A stretch of DNA of 64,000 bases. It comes from CAVZTA01 sp963778025. Its GTDB lineage: Bacteria > Chloroflexota > Limnocylindria > Limnocylindrales > CSP1-4. Below, one piece after another: positions 26,978-36,469 of the stretch. Numbering within the stretch: the stretch's first letter is position 1; each line of letters starts with the position of its first letter. A program made the translations under genes and the position numbers. The stretch lies in contig CAVZTA010000009.1 of assembly GCA_963778025.1 (NCBI GenBank), positions 186,001 to 250,000 of the forward strand. Direction: 5' to 3'. Under the pieces are notes generated by a model. It saw only the letters and a program-made list of their open reading frames with translations, searched no databases and was not told the DNA's origin.

Positions 26978-27520
26978 GCGTGCTCCGCCGCGTCCTGCTC
27001 GCCGACCATCCCCAGGAGACACGGTTCTTCGCGTTCATCGGCGTCTTCGGGCTCGTGCTCGCGACGATCTACTGGTTCGCCACGTACGAGCTGGCGGGAA
27101 CGGTGCTGCTGTTCGCGTTCGGCCTGGCCGGGTCCGTCGCGGCCGTCCGGCTCATCGTCTCGCGTCCGGGAAGGGTCGCCCGCGCCGCCGCCGACGCCGC
27201 CCCGCTCGCGGGTGCGGTGGGACCCGAGGACGGCGAGGGCATCGGTGGCGGGACCGGTGGCGGGGACCGCCCGTTCCTCGACGAGGCGGGCCGGCTGCCC
27301 GACGAGACGCTCGCACCGCTCGCCGTGGGGCTGGGGGTCGCGCTCGCCATGACGGCGATCGTGTTCGGGCCGTGGCTGCTGGTCGCGGGAGCGCTGCCGT
27401 TCGCGTGGGGCGCCTGGGCGTGGCTGCGCGAGCGCACGCGCCGAGCTCGACGCGATGGAGGCGGCCGACCGCGCCGCGGGCCGCGTCGAGACGCGACCGA
27501 GGCTGGTCCGCCGCCGCTGA
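26974..27520 (+). CDS. ctaF: Cytochrome c oxidase subunit IV-like membrane protein (frameshifted near the end)
   Basis: About 180 aa. Two membrane segments near the N-terminus (FFAFIGVFGLVLATIYWFATYE, TVLLFAFGLAGSVAAVRLIV) and two near the C-terminus (LAPLAVGLGVALAMTAIVFG, WLLVAGALPFAWGAW) fit the actinobacterial subunit IV. The Gly-rich loop between them is longer than usual. I place the stop at 27520. One extra base near 27441 hides the frame reading ELDAMEAADRAAG, which looks like the natural helical end, while the uncorrected frame runs to 27612 in Arg/Pro-rich sequence. It is the last gene of the respiratory operon. Confidence 0.7.
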
Positions 27521-27651
27521 CCGCGGATAGCGAGCGCTGGCCGGAAGGGCTCCACGGGACTGCAAGCCACCGGGCGTCGTCGCTAGCCGGGACGGCACGG
27601 CCGCGGCCCTAGCGTGCGTTCCCCGGGACGGCCGCGCTGCGGCCGCCCGCC

Positions 27652-27948
27652 ATGCCTGGAGCGAACGACCTGTCCCACGCGCGGATGATCCCGCCGCATC
27701 CCCGCTACAGCCCGCCCCTGGCGCTGTGGTGCCCCTACTGCCACCAGCCGTTCGTCGGCGCGGTCGACGTCCGGACCGGGCGGTTCGTCCACGGGTCCTG
27801 TCCGGTCGGGCGGCTGGACCTCGCGGCGATCCGCCGCCCGGCCGCCGACGAGTGGTTCTGGGCGCGCTTCCTCGAGCGCCTGGGGCTCCCGGCCGCGACG
27901 CGATCGCGCCCGGGGGCGGCGTCTCGGGCACGGAAACCCGCCGCCTGA
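27652..27948 (+). CDS. Small zinc-ribbon-like protein
   Basis: A 98-aa protein with CPYC and a later HGSC, spaced as a possible four-ligand zinc site (about residues 26-52), and aromatic residues WFWARFLERLGL after it. An internal ATG at 27685 is an alternative start. I recognise no named family. It immediately precedes the thioredoxin-reductase-like gene and overlaps it by 4 nt if that gene starts at CTG 27945, suggesting co-expression. A TAGCGT hexamer at 27610-27615 is a possible -10. Confidence 0.5.
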   Translation: MPGANDLSHARMIPPHPRYSPPLALWCPYCHQPFVGAVDVRTGRFVHGSCPVGRLDLAAIRRPAADEWFWARFLERLGLPAATRSRPGAASRARKPAA

Positions 27949-28992
27949 GCGCGACGCGCGAACCGCCGGTCGACGCGATCGTCATCGGCGGGGGTCCCGC
28001 GGGTCTTGCGGCGGCGATCCAGCTCGGACGGCTCGGACGCGGCTGCCTGCTGCTCGACGACGACGCGGGTCGCTCGCTGTGGTGGCAGGTGACCCGCAAC
28101 TACCTGGGCTTCCCGGACGGGATCGCCGCTGCCGACCTCCGCCTGCTGGGCCAGGACCAGGCGGCCCGCTACGGGGTCATGTTCCGTGCCGGACGGGTCG
28201 TCCACGCCTGTCGCGAGTCGGACGGCACCTTCGCGGTCCTCGTCCGCGAGCCGCCGCCGATCGACGATGCCGAGCCGCCGGACCTGCTGCCCGGCGCGCC
28301 CGCCAACAAGCGTCGCGAGCGCCGCCATGCGCGGCTGCTCGGGGAACGGTCCGTCCGCACGCCCACGACCCTTCGCTGCCGCACGCTCGTCCTGGCGACG
28401 GGCGTGCGGGATGCCTGGCCCGTGTTCCCGGGTTGCGACCAGTGCGTCGGACGCAGCCTGTTCTGGTGCATCGTCTGCGACGGCTACGAGGCCCGTGGCC
28501 GGCGGGTCGCCGTGGTCGGCGGCGGCGAGGACGCGGTGCAGACCGCGCTCGGGCTCACGGTGTTCACCGACGACGTGGTGCTCATCGCCGACCGCTCGGC
28601 AGAGCGGCCCGAGCGACTCGCAGCGGTCTCGGCGGGTGGCGTGGCGATCGTCGACGGCACCGTCCGGCGGTGGGACCACGTCGACGGCGCGCTGGAACGC
28701 CTGGTCGTCGACACCTCGGGCGGATCGTGCGACGTCGCCGTCGAGATGGTCTTCGTCGCGGCCGACAAACGGCCACGCTCCGCGCTCGGTCGCCGCCTGG
28801 GCGCGAAGCGTCGACGCGAAGCGCTACCTGGTCGTCGACAGCGACCAGCGGACAGCGCTGCCCGGCCTGTTCGCCGCGGGCGACGTCACCTCGCTCCACG
28901 CCCACCAGGTGAGCGCGGCGGCCCATCAGGGTGCGACCGCCGGGACCGCCGCCAACTGGGCGCTCTACCCCGCGGCGCTTCGCGGCGACTGA
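27945..28992 (+). CDS. Thioredoxin reductase-like FAD/NAD(P)H oxidoreductase (frameshifted)
   Basis: About 348 aa. FAD-binding motif IVIGGGPAGLAAA is near the N-terminus. The redox-active pair is CIVC in SLFWCIVCDGYEARG. The NAD(P) motif is VVGGGEDAVQTAL, and a C-terminal FAD motif is AGDVTS. This is the thioredoxin/ferredoxin reductase-like group. It would transfer electrons from NAD(P)H to a disulfide partner. An extra A near 28806 breaks the frame just before SVDAKRYLVVD. The start is uncertain. No ATG, GTG or TTG lies close before the FAD motif, and a CTGA overlap at 27945 is the best placed candidate. Confidence 0.75.
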
Positions 28993-29007
28993 GCCGCCGC
29001 CGAGTCG

Positions 29008-29421
29008 TCAGACGAACGAGGGCTCGACCGCCCGCTCGAGCGGCCAGGTCACGGCCAGCAACAGCGCGGCGTCCTCCACCGCGGTGACCTGCCAGCCCGG
29101 GCCGTCGTCGAACCACACGAGACCGCCGTCGGGCACGTCGACCGACTGCCCGTCCCGATCGGCCCGGACCGCGCCACCCAGGACCTGGACGGCGATGGGG
29201 GACCAGACGTCGTCGTCGCCGACGGTCCCACCGGCGCGCAGCACGGTCAGGACGATCCGGAAGGTGGGCGACTTGGCGAGGGTCTTGGAGGTCCGGCCGT
29301 GCTCGCTCCAGCTGGGCTCGCTGCGCAGCGACTCGAGCTCGGCGGTCAGGTCGAAGGCCAGCAGCGGCCGGTCCAGCGGCCGGGGCTCGCGGGTGTCGGT
29401 GCCGGTGGTGACGTCCTTCAT
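29008..29421 (-). CDS. Cupin-domain protein
   Basis: A 137-aa single-domain protein. Its beta-rich core (IRIVLTVL-like strands, PIAVQVLGGAVRAD, VPDGGLVWFDDGPGWQV) fits a small cupin barrel, but the usual HxH metal ligands are absent. It may therefore bind a small ligand without metal. The ATG at 29421 has only a weak GAGCGAG signal. It lies tail-to-tail with the reductase gene, 15 nt away, and downstream of a hairpin that ends the lipoprotein gene. Confidence 0.65.
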   Translation of the reverse strand: MKDVTTGTDTREPRPLDRPLLAFDLTAELESLRSEPSWSEHGRTSKTLAKSPTFRIVLTVLRAGGTVGDDDVWSPIAVQVLGGAVRADRDGQSVDVPDGGLVWFDDGPGWQVTAVEDAALLLAVTWPLERAVEPSFV

Positions 29422-29444
29422 GGCTCGCTCGTCGGGAGACAGGA

Positions 29445-29473
29445 CGACGCCGGACCGCGAGGGTCCGGCGTCG
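29445..29473 (-). terminator. Hairpin terminator after the small lipoprotein gene
   Basis: A perfect 12-bp stem (CGACGCCGGACC at 29445-29456, its complement at 29462-29473) with a 5-nt loop follows the lipoprotein stop on the minus strand and precedes the cupin start. It probably separates the two transcription units. No U-tract is visible. Confidence 0.6.
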
Positions 29474-29495
29474 AGGTTCGGCTCAGGGATCGGCG

Positions 29496-29675
29496 TTACG
29501 AGGCCGACGGCGACGCAGCGTCGCTGCTGCTCGGGCTGGCGAGATCGCTGCTGCTCGGGCTGGACAGGTCGCTGCTCGGCGCAGCGCTCGTGCCGCTGGT
29601 GCCGGTCGAGCCACCGCCACACGCGGCAAGAAGGCCCGCCAGGACCAGCATCAATGTGAGCGTGAGCTTCCGCAT
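29496..29675 (-). CDS. Tiny Ser-rich lipoprotein (59 aa)
   Basis: Signal peptide MRKLTLTLMLVLAGLLAAC with a clear lipobox (LLAAC), followed by only about 40 residues of Gly, Ser, Thr, Pro and Asp with a repeated unit SPSSSD-A/L (three near-copies). There is no folded domain. I chose the ATG at 29675 because GAGGTGACC precedes it. The longer frame to 29717 adds an arginine-rich stretch before the signal. It may be a membrane-tethered spacer or the stub of a larger protein. Function is unknown. Confidence 0.6.
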   Translation of the reverse strand: MRKLTLTLMLVLAGLLAACGGGSTGTSGTSAAPSSDLSSPSSSDLASPSSSDAASPSAS

Positions 29676-29775
29676 CAGGTCACCTCTGGGGTTTCGACTC
29701 GACACCCGGCGAGCCATGGGAGGTCCCGGCTGGGCATCTGGGTTACCGGCGGCAGGCTAGGCTGGGGCGACTGCA

Positions 29776-29794
29776 CATCCCGTATGCCGGGATG
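29776..29794. repeat. Inverted repeat upstream of the small lipoprotein
   Basis: CATCCCG and CGGGATG (7-bp arms) flank a 5-nt spacer in the 234-nt gap between the lipoprotein gene and the end of the sensor kinase gene. It may be a short operator or a weak terminator for the kinase transcript. A TAGCCT hexamer on the minus strand close by (about 29755-29761) could be the lipoprotein promoter. Confidence 0.3.
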
Positions 29795-29909
29795 GGTGTC
29801 GTCTTGCGGACCTCTCGCAAGTCCCGGCCTCACGCACGAGCGCCTCCACCGGGGGACGCCGGCCGTGGCTCGGTGCCGGGGTGCACCACGAGTCGGCCCG
29901 CCGGCACCG

Positions 29910-32900
29910 TCAGTCGTCGGCCATCACGCGCAGCGCGAACCCGAACTCGGCACCCCCGCTCTCGCGCGGCGTGGCCCAGACCCGTCCGCCCATCGCGCGG
30001 ATGAGCCGCGCGGTCACGAACAGCCCGATCCCGGCGCCGGATGCCTTGGACGACGTCGACGACGACCGGAAGAACAGATCGAACAGCCGCTCCGCCTCGC
30101 CCAGGGGGAACCCGGGCCCGTCATCGAGGATCCGGACGCACACCTCGTCGCCGGACGTCTCGACCTCGGTCCGGACCGTGGTGCCGGGACCGCCGTACTT
30201 CGCCGCGTTCGAGAGCAGGTTGCGGACCACCTGCTCGACGTATGTCCGGTCGGCGACGACCGTCGGCAGTCCCGACGGGATCGCCGCCTCGAACGTCACG
30301 CCCGGCCAGCGGATCTCCTCGGCCTTGACCACCGGTCCGAGGATCCGCTGGAGCAGGACGGGGTCGTGGCCGATCTCCTCGCCACCCTCCTCCCCGAAGC
30401 GGTTGAGCGCGATGACGTCCTCGACCAGCCGGTGCAGCCGCTCGGCCTCGGTGGCGATGTCCTCGAACACCTCGCGGCGTTGCTCGTCCGACAGGCTGTT
30501 CGTCCGGGCCAGGATCTTCGACCCGCCGTAGATGGTGGTGACGGGCGTCCGCAGCTCGTGGCTCAGGATGCCCACGAACGTGTCGCGCACGGCCTGTCGC
30601 TGACGAGACTCCGTGACGTCACGCAGCACGACGATCGTCTCCGGGCCGGCGTCCGTCGCGGGCCGGCCGCCGACGGCGTAGGTCGACAGCTCGATCCAGC
30701 GCTCCTCCTCGCCGCGCGCCCGGAGCTCGACCGGGCCGCCATGCTGGCGGAGCTTCGGCGCGATGCCCGTGGGATCGTCGAGGTTCGCGAGCACCTCCGC
30801 GTAGGAACGCTCCTCGACCTCCGGGAACATGCCCTCGGCGGCTGGGTTTGCGAGCACGATCGTCCCATCCGCGGCGCACACGAACACGGCTTCGCCCATC
30901 GCGTGGATGACGGCGTCCAGCTCCGCGGCGCGGGCGTGCTCCGCCTCGGCCAGGCGCTGGAGCCGTGCCTGGGCCTCGACACGATCGGTGATGTCGCGGG
31001 CGATGGCGACGAGGCGGTCCGGGCCACCGGCGAGCTCGATCCGCTGCACGAGCACCTCGACCGGGATCGGATCGCGCGGTCCGCGGAGGGCGAGGGTCAT
31101 CGTCCGTGCGTCGGTGCCGCGGGTCGCGGCCGGTCCCGCCAGTCCGCGGAGGTCGCTCGGGTCGAGGTCGGGCAGCACCGATGCCAGCGGGGCGTCGACC
31201 AGCGCCGCGGCGGCGATGCCCGTCGCGATCGCCGCCCCGAGGTTGGCGTGGACGATGCGCATCGACTCCGGGTCGACGACGAACACGACGTCGAGCGTCG
31301 CATCGAGGAGGCGCCGGAAGCGGTCGGCGTCGCGGTACAGGCGGGCGTTCTGGATGGCGCCCGCGGCGCGGGCCGCGAGGCTCTCGGCGAAGTCGAGATC
31401 GGCCTCGACGTAGCGGCGCCCGGATTCGGCGCCCACGAACGTCATCACGCCCAGCGTGCGGCCGCCCGCGCGAAGCGGGACGGACATGTAGGAATGGAGC
31501 TGGAGCTCATCGAGGATCGCCAGCCGCTCGTCGCCCTCGGGCAGGCTCGCGCGGATGGCCTCGATCGGAAGGTCCGTCACGAGCTCGGAGCGACCGGTGC
31601 GCGCGACGGCATACGCGCCCTGCTGGCTGTCGGGATCGGGCGGGTAACGCTCGCGCAGGCGGCGCGCGAGCTCCACCTTGGCCGGGTCGACGTGCGCGAC
31701 CGCGAGCTGGACGAGGTCGCCCGCATCGTCGACCAGCTCGACCGACGCCCAGTCCGCGATCCGTGGGACGGCCAGGCTCGCCACGCGGCGGAGCGTCTCC
31801 TCGTAGTCGAGCGACGACCCCAGCAGCTCGCCCGCCTCGGCCAGGAAGCGCTGGTTCTCCTGCCCCATCCGGCGCTCGGTGATGTCCGTCAGCGCGACCA
31901 CCGCCGAGCCGATCGTCCCGTCCGCCGCGCGGATGGGCGCCGCCCACGCGAGCAGCGTCGCGCGCGATCCGTCGGCGCGGACGATGCCCAGCTCCTCCGC
32001 CTCGACGACCTCGCCGCGCATCGCACGCGCCAGGGGGGTCTCGTCGGGCGCCAGCTCGCGCCCGTCGTGGGGCACGAACGCGGGCGGACCGGGATCCTCG
32101 CCGTCGGCGGGCTCGAACGGGCGACCGTAGATCCGGTCGACCTCGGCGTTGCCCAGCAACAGCCGCCCGGTCGCGGCGTCCGCGATGACCACGCCCACGG
32201 GTGCCTGCTCCACGACCGCCTCCAGCCGGGCCCGCTGGGCGTCGAGGGCGAGCATCAGCTCGGCGCGTGCGGCGCCCAGGATCGCTCGGGCGATGCCCTG
32301 CGCCGCGAGCTCGGCCAGGGCGAGCACGAAGCCCTGGTCCGCGGCGGAGAAGGTGCGCACCTGCGGGAAGCTCAGGCCCAGCGCGCCGAGCACGCGTCCC
32401 TCGGCCCGGAGGGGGATCGCCACCGCGGCGCGATGCGTCGCCCGGCGCAGCGCCCGCGCGAGCTTCGGAGACCCGGCGCGCACGACGCCGAGGTCCGGCA
32501 GCCACAACGCCTCGCCGGTGCGCGCGGCGGTGGCCAGGGGCGCGTCGGACGCGAGCGGGATGCGCCGGAACTCGTCGACGACATCGGGCACGTAGCCGTC
32601 GGCGACGACGACCGCCAGGGCGTCGCCATCGGCCTCGAGCTCGTAGATGCTGCCCGCGGTCGCGTCGAGGGCGGTGCGGGCCTCGGCGAGCACCAGCGCC
32701 GCCACGGCGGCGACGGACGACGCCTCCGCGAGCTGTCCCGCGAGCCGCTGGAGGCGCTGGATCCGGTCCCGCTCGTGCTCCGCCGCGCGACGGGCGTCCT
32801 GCTCGGCCACGTACAGGCGGGCGTTGGCGAGGGCGAGCCCGACGCGGCGCGCGAGCTCCTCGACGAGGGGCACGTCGTCGGCCCGATAGCGGCGGCCGCT

Positions 32901-34113
32901 CCAGCCGTGGATGAGCGCCATCGCGCCCAGGACCTGGCCGCGCGCCGCGAGGGGCACGGCGATCGCGCTTCGGATGCCCAGGTCGCGCAGGATGTCGGCG
33001 TGGCGGCGGTCCTTGGTGCGCGCCAGCAGGATGTCGTCGGTCACATCCTCCACCAGGGTCGACCGGCCGCTCGCGAACACGGAGCCCATCAGGCCACCGG
33101 TGCCGGGGATCGACGGGTAGTCCATCAGCTCGTCGGCGGTGGCCTGGTAGCGCGGGTCACCGACGACGATCGCGGCGCGGGTGGTCGTGCCGTCCTCCGC
33201 GAGCAGGTCGATGACGCACACGTCGGCCAGATCGGGCACGGCGATGGCGCCCGCGGCGCGCACCGTCCCGTCGGGGTCGAGGGACTCGTCCAGCCGCTCC
33301 GAGGCGGCTGCGACCAGGCGGCTTCGGTCGGCCGCGCGCTTGGCCTCGTCGATGTCGGTCGACGTCCCGATCCAGCCACCGATGGCGCCCGCCCCGTCGT
33401 ACGCCGGGACGCCCCGGACGACGTGCCAGCGGCTGGCCCCGTCCGCCCGCACGAGCCGGACCGTCTCGTCGAGCGGCTCGCCCGTCGCGAGCGCGTGCTC
33501 CCACGCCTCGGCGCAGCCGCGGCCGGTCGTCGACATGGACGAGGCTCGTGAGGTCGATGGGCAGGCCGTCCGCGCCGCCGCCACCCCCATCGCGCGCATC
33601 CCCGGCGGCTTCGGTGCCGGCGTACTGCCACCAGCGCGCGTTCACCGCCTCGATGCGACCGTGGGCGTCGGCGACCCAGGCGATGACCGGCAGCGACTCG
33701 ACGAGCTGGCGCGACCGCAGGGCGGCGTCGCGCGCCTCCCGCTCGGCGAGGATCCGCGCCGTGATGTCCTGGAAGGCGTTGATCGCGTGCGTCGGTGCGC
33801 CGCTCGGGTCGAGCAGCGGGCTCGCCCGGACGATCGACCAGCGCTCCTCGCCCGTCGCCGGGATGCGGAAACGCACGGTGACTGGCGGCGGGTGCTCGCC
33901 GGTCAGCGCGCGACGCCCGGGCAGCGCCGTCAGGGGCAGCGGCGTGCCGTCCTCGGCGAGCAGCTCGAACCGGCCGACGATCTCGCCGGGCGCCGCCGCG
34001 ATGAGCGTCGCGGCATCGGGGAAGCCGATCAGCTCGGCCGCGGCGGCGTTCGCGTACACGATGCGCCCGTCGGCGGCCTGGACGGTGATCCCGTCCGCGA
34101 CCGCGTCGAGCAC
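29910..34113 (-). CDS. Large multi-PAS/GAF sensor histidine kinase (frameshifted)
   Basis: About 1,400 aa, with no transmembrane segment, so a soluble sensor. In order: PAS (GITVQAADGRIVYANAAAAE), PAS (VIAWVADAHGRIEAVNARWW, then VRLVRADGASRWHVVRG), GAF, GAF, PAS (GVVIADAATGRLLLGNAEVD), GAF, PAS, PAS (AVFVCAADGTIVLANPAAEG), HisKA with the phospho-acceptor His in GILSHELRTPVTTIYGG, and HATPase with N box NLLSNAAKYGG, DDGPGF and GAGIGLF. An extra base near 33516 breaks the frame inside the second PAS. Coding resemblance may continue upstream to a GTG at 34177 after another shift. No receiver domain or response regulator is adjacent, so it is an orphan kinase. Signals are unknown. Confidence 0.85.
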
Positions 34114-34414
34114 GGCACCCAGCCCGATCCTGGAACGCGCCGACGCCGACCCCCGCCGTCAGCCGCTGCTCGATCACGTGTCCTGGTCGCCCCTCGCCTG
34201 AAGCCCTCGCCGAAGGCGCACGAATCCTCCGAAGGCACCCCCCTGCTGCGTGACTCCATCATGGCGCTCCTATCGAGCGCATGCGGGCCGCCCGACCCGC
34301 CTCGCAGCGACGTTTCAACCGTGCCCGGAAGGCTTTGACCCACCTTGCGGGCGACTGCTATCGTCGGGCCGCCGGCGTCCGTCACGGCCGGCCCCCTGGG
34401 AAGCCGTCGACTCC
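34114..34414. other. Divergent intergenic region with possible kinase N-terminus
   Basis: A GTG at 34177 on the minus strand opens about 20 codons (IEQRLTAGVGVGAFQ) that could be the true start of the sensor kinase if a further single-base shift near 34130 is allowed. The rest holds the promoter of the rightward cupin-like gene. I see no RNA gene. Confidence 0.35.
34335..34364 (+). promoter_or_regulatory. Sigma70-type promoter for the cupin-like gene
   Basis: TTGACC (34335-34340) and TATCGT (34359-34364) are separated by 18 nt, the clearest -35/-10 pair in the window. Transcription would begin near 34371, giving a leader of about 45 nt to the GTG at 34415. Confidence 0.55.
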
Positions 34415-35209
34415 GTGCATCTCGCGCCCACCGAGCTCCGCGCCGTCCGCTCCGGGGACGCCGTCATGCGCTTCGCCGTCCTCGGCGAGATCACCTACGT
34501 CGATGCCGTCGTCCCGTCCCGGGCGGCCCTCGGACCCGAGGCGGAGCGCCCGTGCGTTCGGATGCACCACGGCGTCGTGCTCGAAGGCGGGTTCGCGCTC
34601 GAGGGTTCGGAGGCGCGCCATCCCATCGAGGCGCGGACCGCGTTCCACGTGCCCGGTGGCGGGCCGCCCCACCGCCACCTGGTCGATCGGCCCACGCGGG
34701 TCGTCGCGTTCGAGCCGAGCGTCGAGGACCTCACCGATCTCGAGCTCCGCCGCCTCGGCCTCGAGCCGGTGACGGGTCCCGGGCCGGTCGAGACCGCCTG
34801 GATCGAGACCCGACCGACGCCCGCGACGGGCCGGATCGAGGCGGAGTTCGCCGTCCTGGGCTCATGGATCCTGACCGTGGCCCGGTTCGGGGAGCGCGGC
34901 GGCTTCGACGGCGGCTACTGCGACGCAGCCCACTGGGGCACCGTGGTCGCCGGGCACGTCACGATCGAGTGGGAGCACGACGTCGAGCTGCTCGCGGCCG
35001 GCGATGTCTACCGCTGCGAGCCGGGTCCGCCGGGGCACCGGATGCTCGCCGTGGGCGCCGCGACGACGATCGACGTGACGCCGGTGCATGCGCTCGAGTC
35101 CGGCGCACGGCTGGTCCCGTGGCGGCGGCAGGGCTTCAAGCGAGCGCTCGCCGTGGCCGGAGCGGGGGCCTCCGGAACCGACGGCCTGCAGCTCGCCCGC
35201 GTGGGGTAG
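34415..35209 (+). CDS. Hypothetical protein with two cupin-like halves
   Basis: A 264-aa protein. The first half contains MHHGVVLEGGFALEGSEARH and HVPGGGPPHRHLVD. The second contains WGTVVAGHVTIEWEHDVELLAAGDVYRCEPGPPGHRM, a typical cupin order of strands with a GDVYRC turn. Metal-binding HxH motifs are incomplete, so catalysis is doubtful. The GTG at 34415 is the first start after the promoter. An ATG at 34467 is an alternative. It stands alone on this strand, facing the sensor kinase gene. Confidence 0.55.
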   Translation: MHLAPTELRAVRSGDAVMRFAVLGEITYVDAVVPSRAALGPEAERPCVRMHHGVVLEGGFALEGSEARHPIEARTAFHVPGGGPPHRHLVDRPTRVVAFEPSVEDLTDLELRRLGLEPVTGPGPVETAWIETRPTPATGRIEAEFAVLGSWILTVARFGERGGFDGGYCDAAHWGTVVAGHVTIEWEHDVELLAAGDVYRCEPGPPGHRMLAVGAATTIDVTPVHALESGARLVPWRRQGFKRALAVAGAGASGTDGLQLARVG

Positions 35210-35224
35210 CTCGAGGCGACGCCC

Positions 35225-36412
35225 TCAGCGGGCCGCGAACCCGCCCTTGGCGTCGGGCAGCGAGCGGCCGGCATCGTCGCCGGCATCGGTCGACGCCTCG
35301 ATCGCTGCGGGATCCTGGACGACCGGTGAATCGCGGTCCTGCAGGCGACCCAGGATGACCTCCAGCGCCGCCGCGATGGGGACGGCGATGAGCGCGCCGA
35401 TGATGCCGCCGGCGGCCGCACCGATGAGCAGGCTCACGGTGAGGATGAGCGGCGAGATGCCGATCGTGTTGCGCATGATCACCGGCACCAGCAGGTTGTT
35501 CTCGACCAGCTGGATCACCGCGGCCACGCCGACCACGACGAGCGCCAGCTCGGGCGACACCGTGGCCGCCGCGATGACCGCCGGCACCGCGCCGAGGATC
35601 GGGCCGACCAGCGGGATGCCCTCGCAGATGCCCGCCACCAGCCCCAGGAGGAGCGCCGCCGGCACGCCGAGCAGGACATAGGCGATCCCGCTCGCGATGC
35701 CCACGATGCCCATCAGCGTGAGCTGGCCGCGGACCCACAGGCCGAGGCGCGTCTCGACCTCGTTCCAGCCGTCGCGGACGGCGGCGCGTCGCTCCGGCGG
35801 CAGGAATGCGAGGACGTAGCGCTGCAGCCGGGCATGACCGACCAGCCAGAAGAACACGAGGGCGAGCATCGTGGCGAGCGACGCGATGACCTCTGCGAGC
35901 GTCAGGCCGATCTGGAGGACGTCCTCGGGATCGGTCGGCTGCGCGGGCGGACGCAGCGTCCGATCGGCGGCCCGGACGAGCGCCGTGGCGGCATCCGAGA
36001 GGGCGTCGGGCTTGAGGTCCGCGGCCCATGCCCGGGCCTGATCGAGGAATCTCGGCAGTCGCTCGACCGCCTGCGAGGCCTGGGTGATCGCCGCCGGCAG
36101 GACCAGCAGGGCGAGGGCCGCGACGACCACGAAGAACACGGCATAGACCACCAGGATCGTGGGGCCGCGACCGAGGGGCAGACGGGCCCGCAGCCAGCCG
36201 ACGAACGGCTCCAGCCCGGCCGCGAGGAGGATCGACAGGAACAGCAGCAGCAGGACGTTCGCCGCCGCGGCGGCCAGGGCGACGATCCCGGCGACGATCC
36301 CGACGCCCACGGCAAGGCCTGCGCCACGCGCGGTCCAGCCGACGAACAGGAACCGCAGGCTGGGCCGCTCGTGGAGATCCGGGTCGCTCGCCGGAGGGGT
36401 CGCGTCAGCCAC
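35225..36412 (-). CDS. AI-2E family transporter (PerM/YdiK-like permease)
   Basis: A 395-aa membrane protein with about eight predicted helices. The family pattern is visible as VLLLLFLSILLAAGLEPFV, then a long amphipathic soluble segment (about 110-180), the block GIVGIASGIAYVLLGVPAALLLGLVAGICEGIPLVGPILGAVPA and VIQLVENNLLVPVIM. Members export small molecules or couple ions; the substrate is usually unknown. The C-terminus is an acidic tail. It lies 57 nt downstream of the penicillin-binding protein gene on the same strand, so the two may be co-transcribed. Confidence 0.85.
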   Translation of the reverse strand: MADATPPASDPDLHERPSLRFLFVGWTARGAGLAVGVGIVAGIVALAAAAANVLLLLFLSILLAAGLEPFVGWLRARLPLGRGPTILVVYAVFFVVVAALALLVLPAAITQASQAVERLPRFLDQARAWAADLKPDALSDAATALVRAADRTLRPPAQPTDPEDVLQIGLTLAEVIASLATMLALVFFWLVGHARLQRYVLAFLPPERRAAVRDGWNEVETRLGLWVRGQLTLMGIVGIASGIAYVLLGVPAALLLGLVAGICEGIPLVGPILGAVPAVIAAATVSPELALVVVGVAAVIQLVENNLLVPVIMRNTIGISPLILTVSLLIGAAAGGIIGALIAVPIAAALEVILGRLQDRDSPVVQDPAAIEASTDAGDDAGRSLPDAKGGFAAR

Positions 36413-36469
36413 GGGCGTCGAGCGCCGACCGCGCCGCAGGGTGCTCGAGCCGGCGTCCGCGGCGCGGGG

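Noticed and set aside
29784..33551. Rightward open frame of about 1,255 codons opposite the sensor kinase
   Set aside because: It is the antisense reading of the PAS/GAF kinase. Its composition is Arg/Pro/Gly/Asp-rich with no domain, and the kinase frame carries all recognisable motifs.
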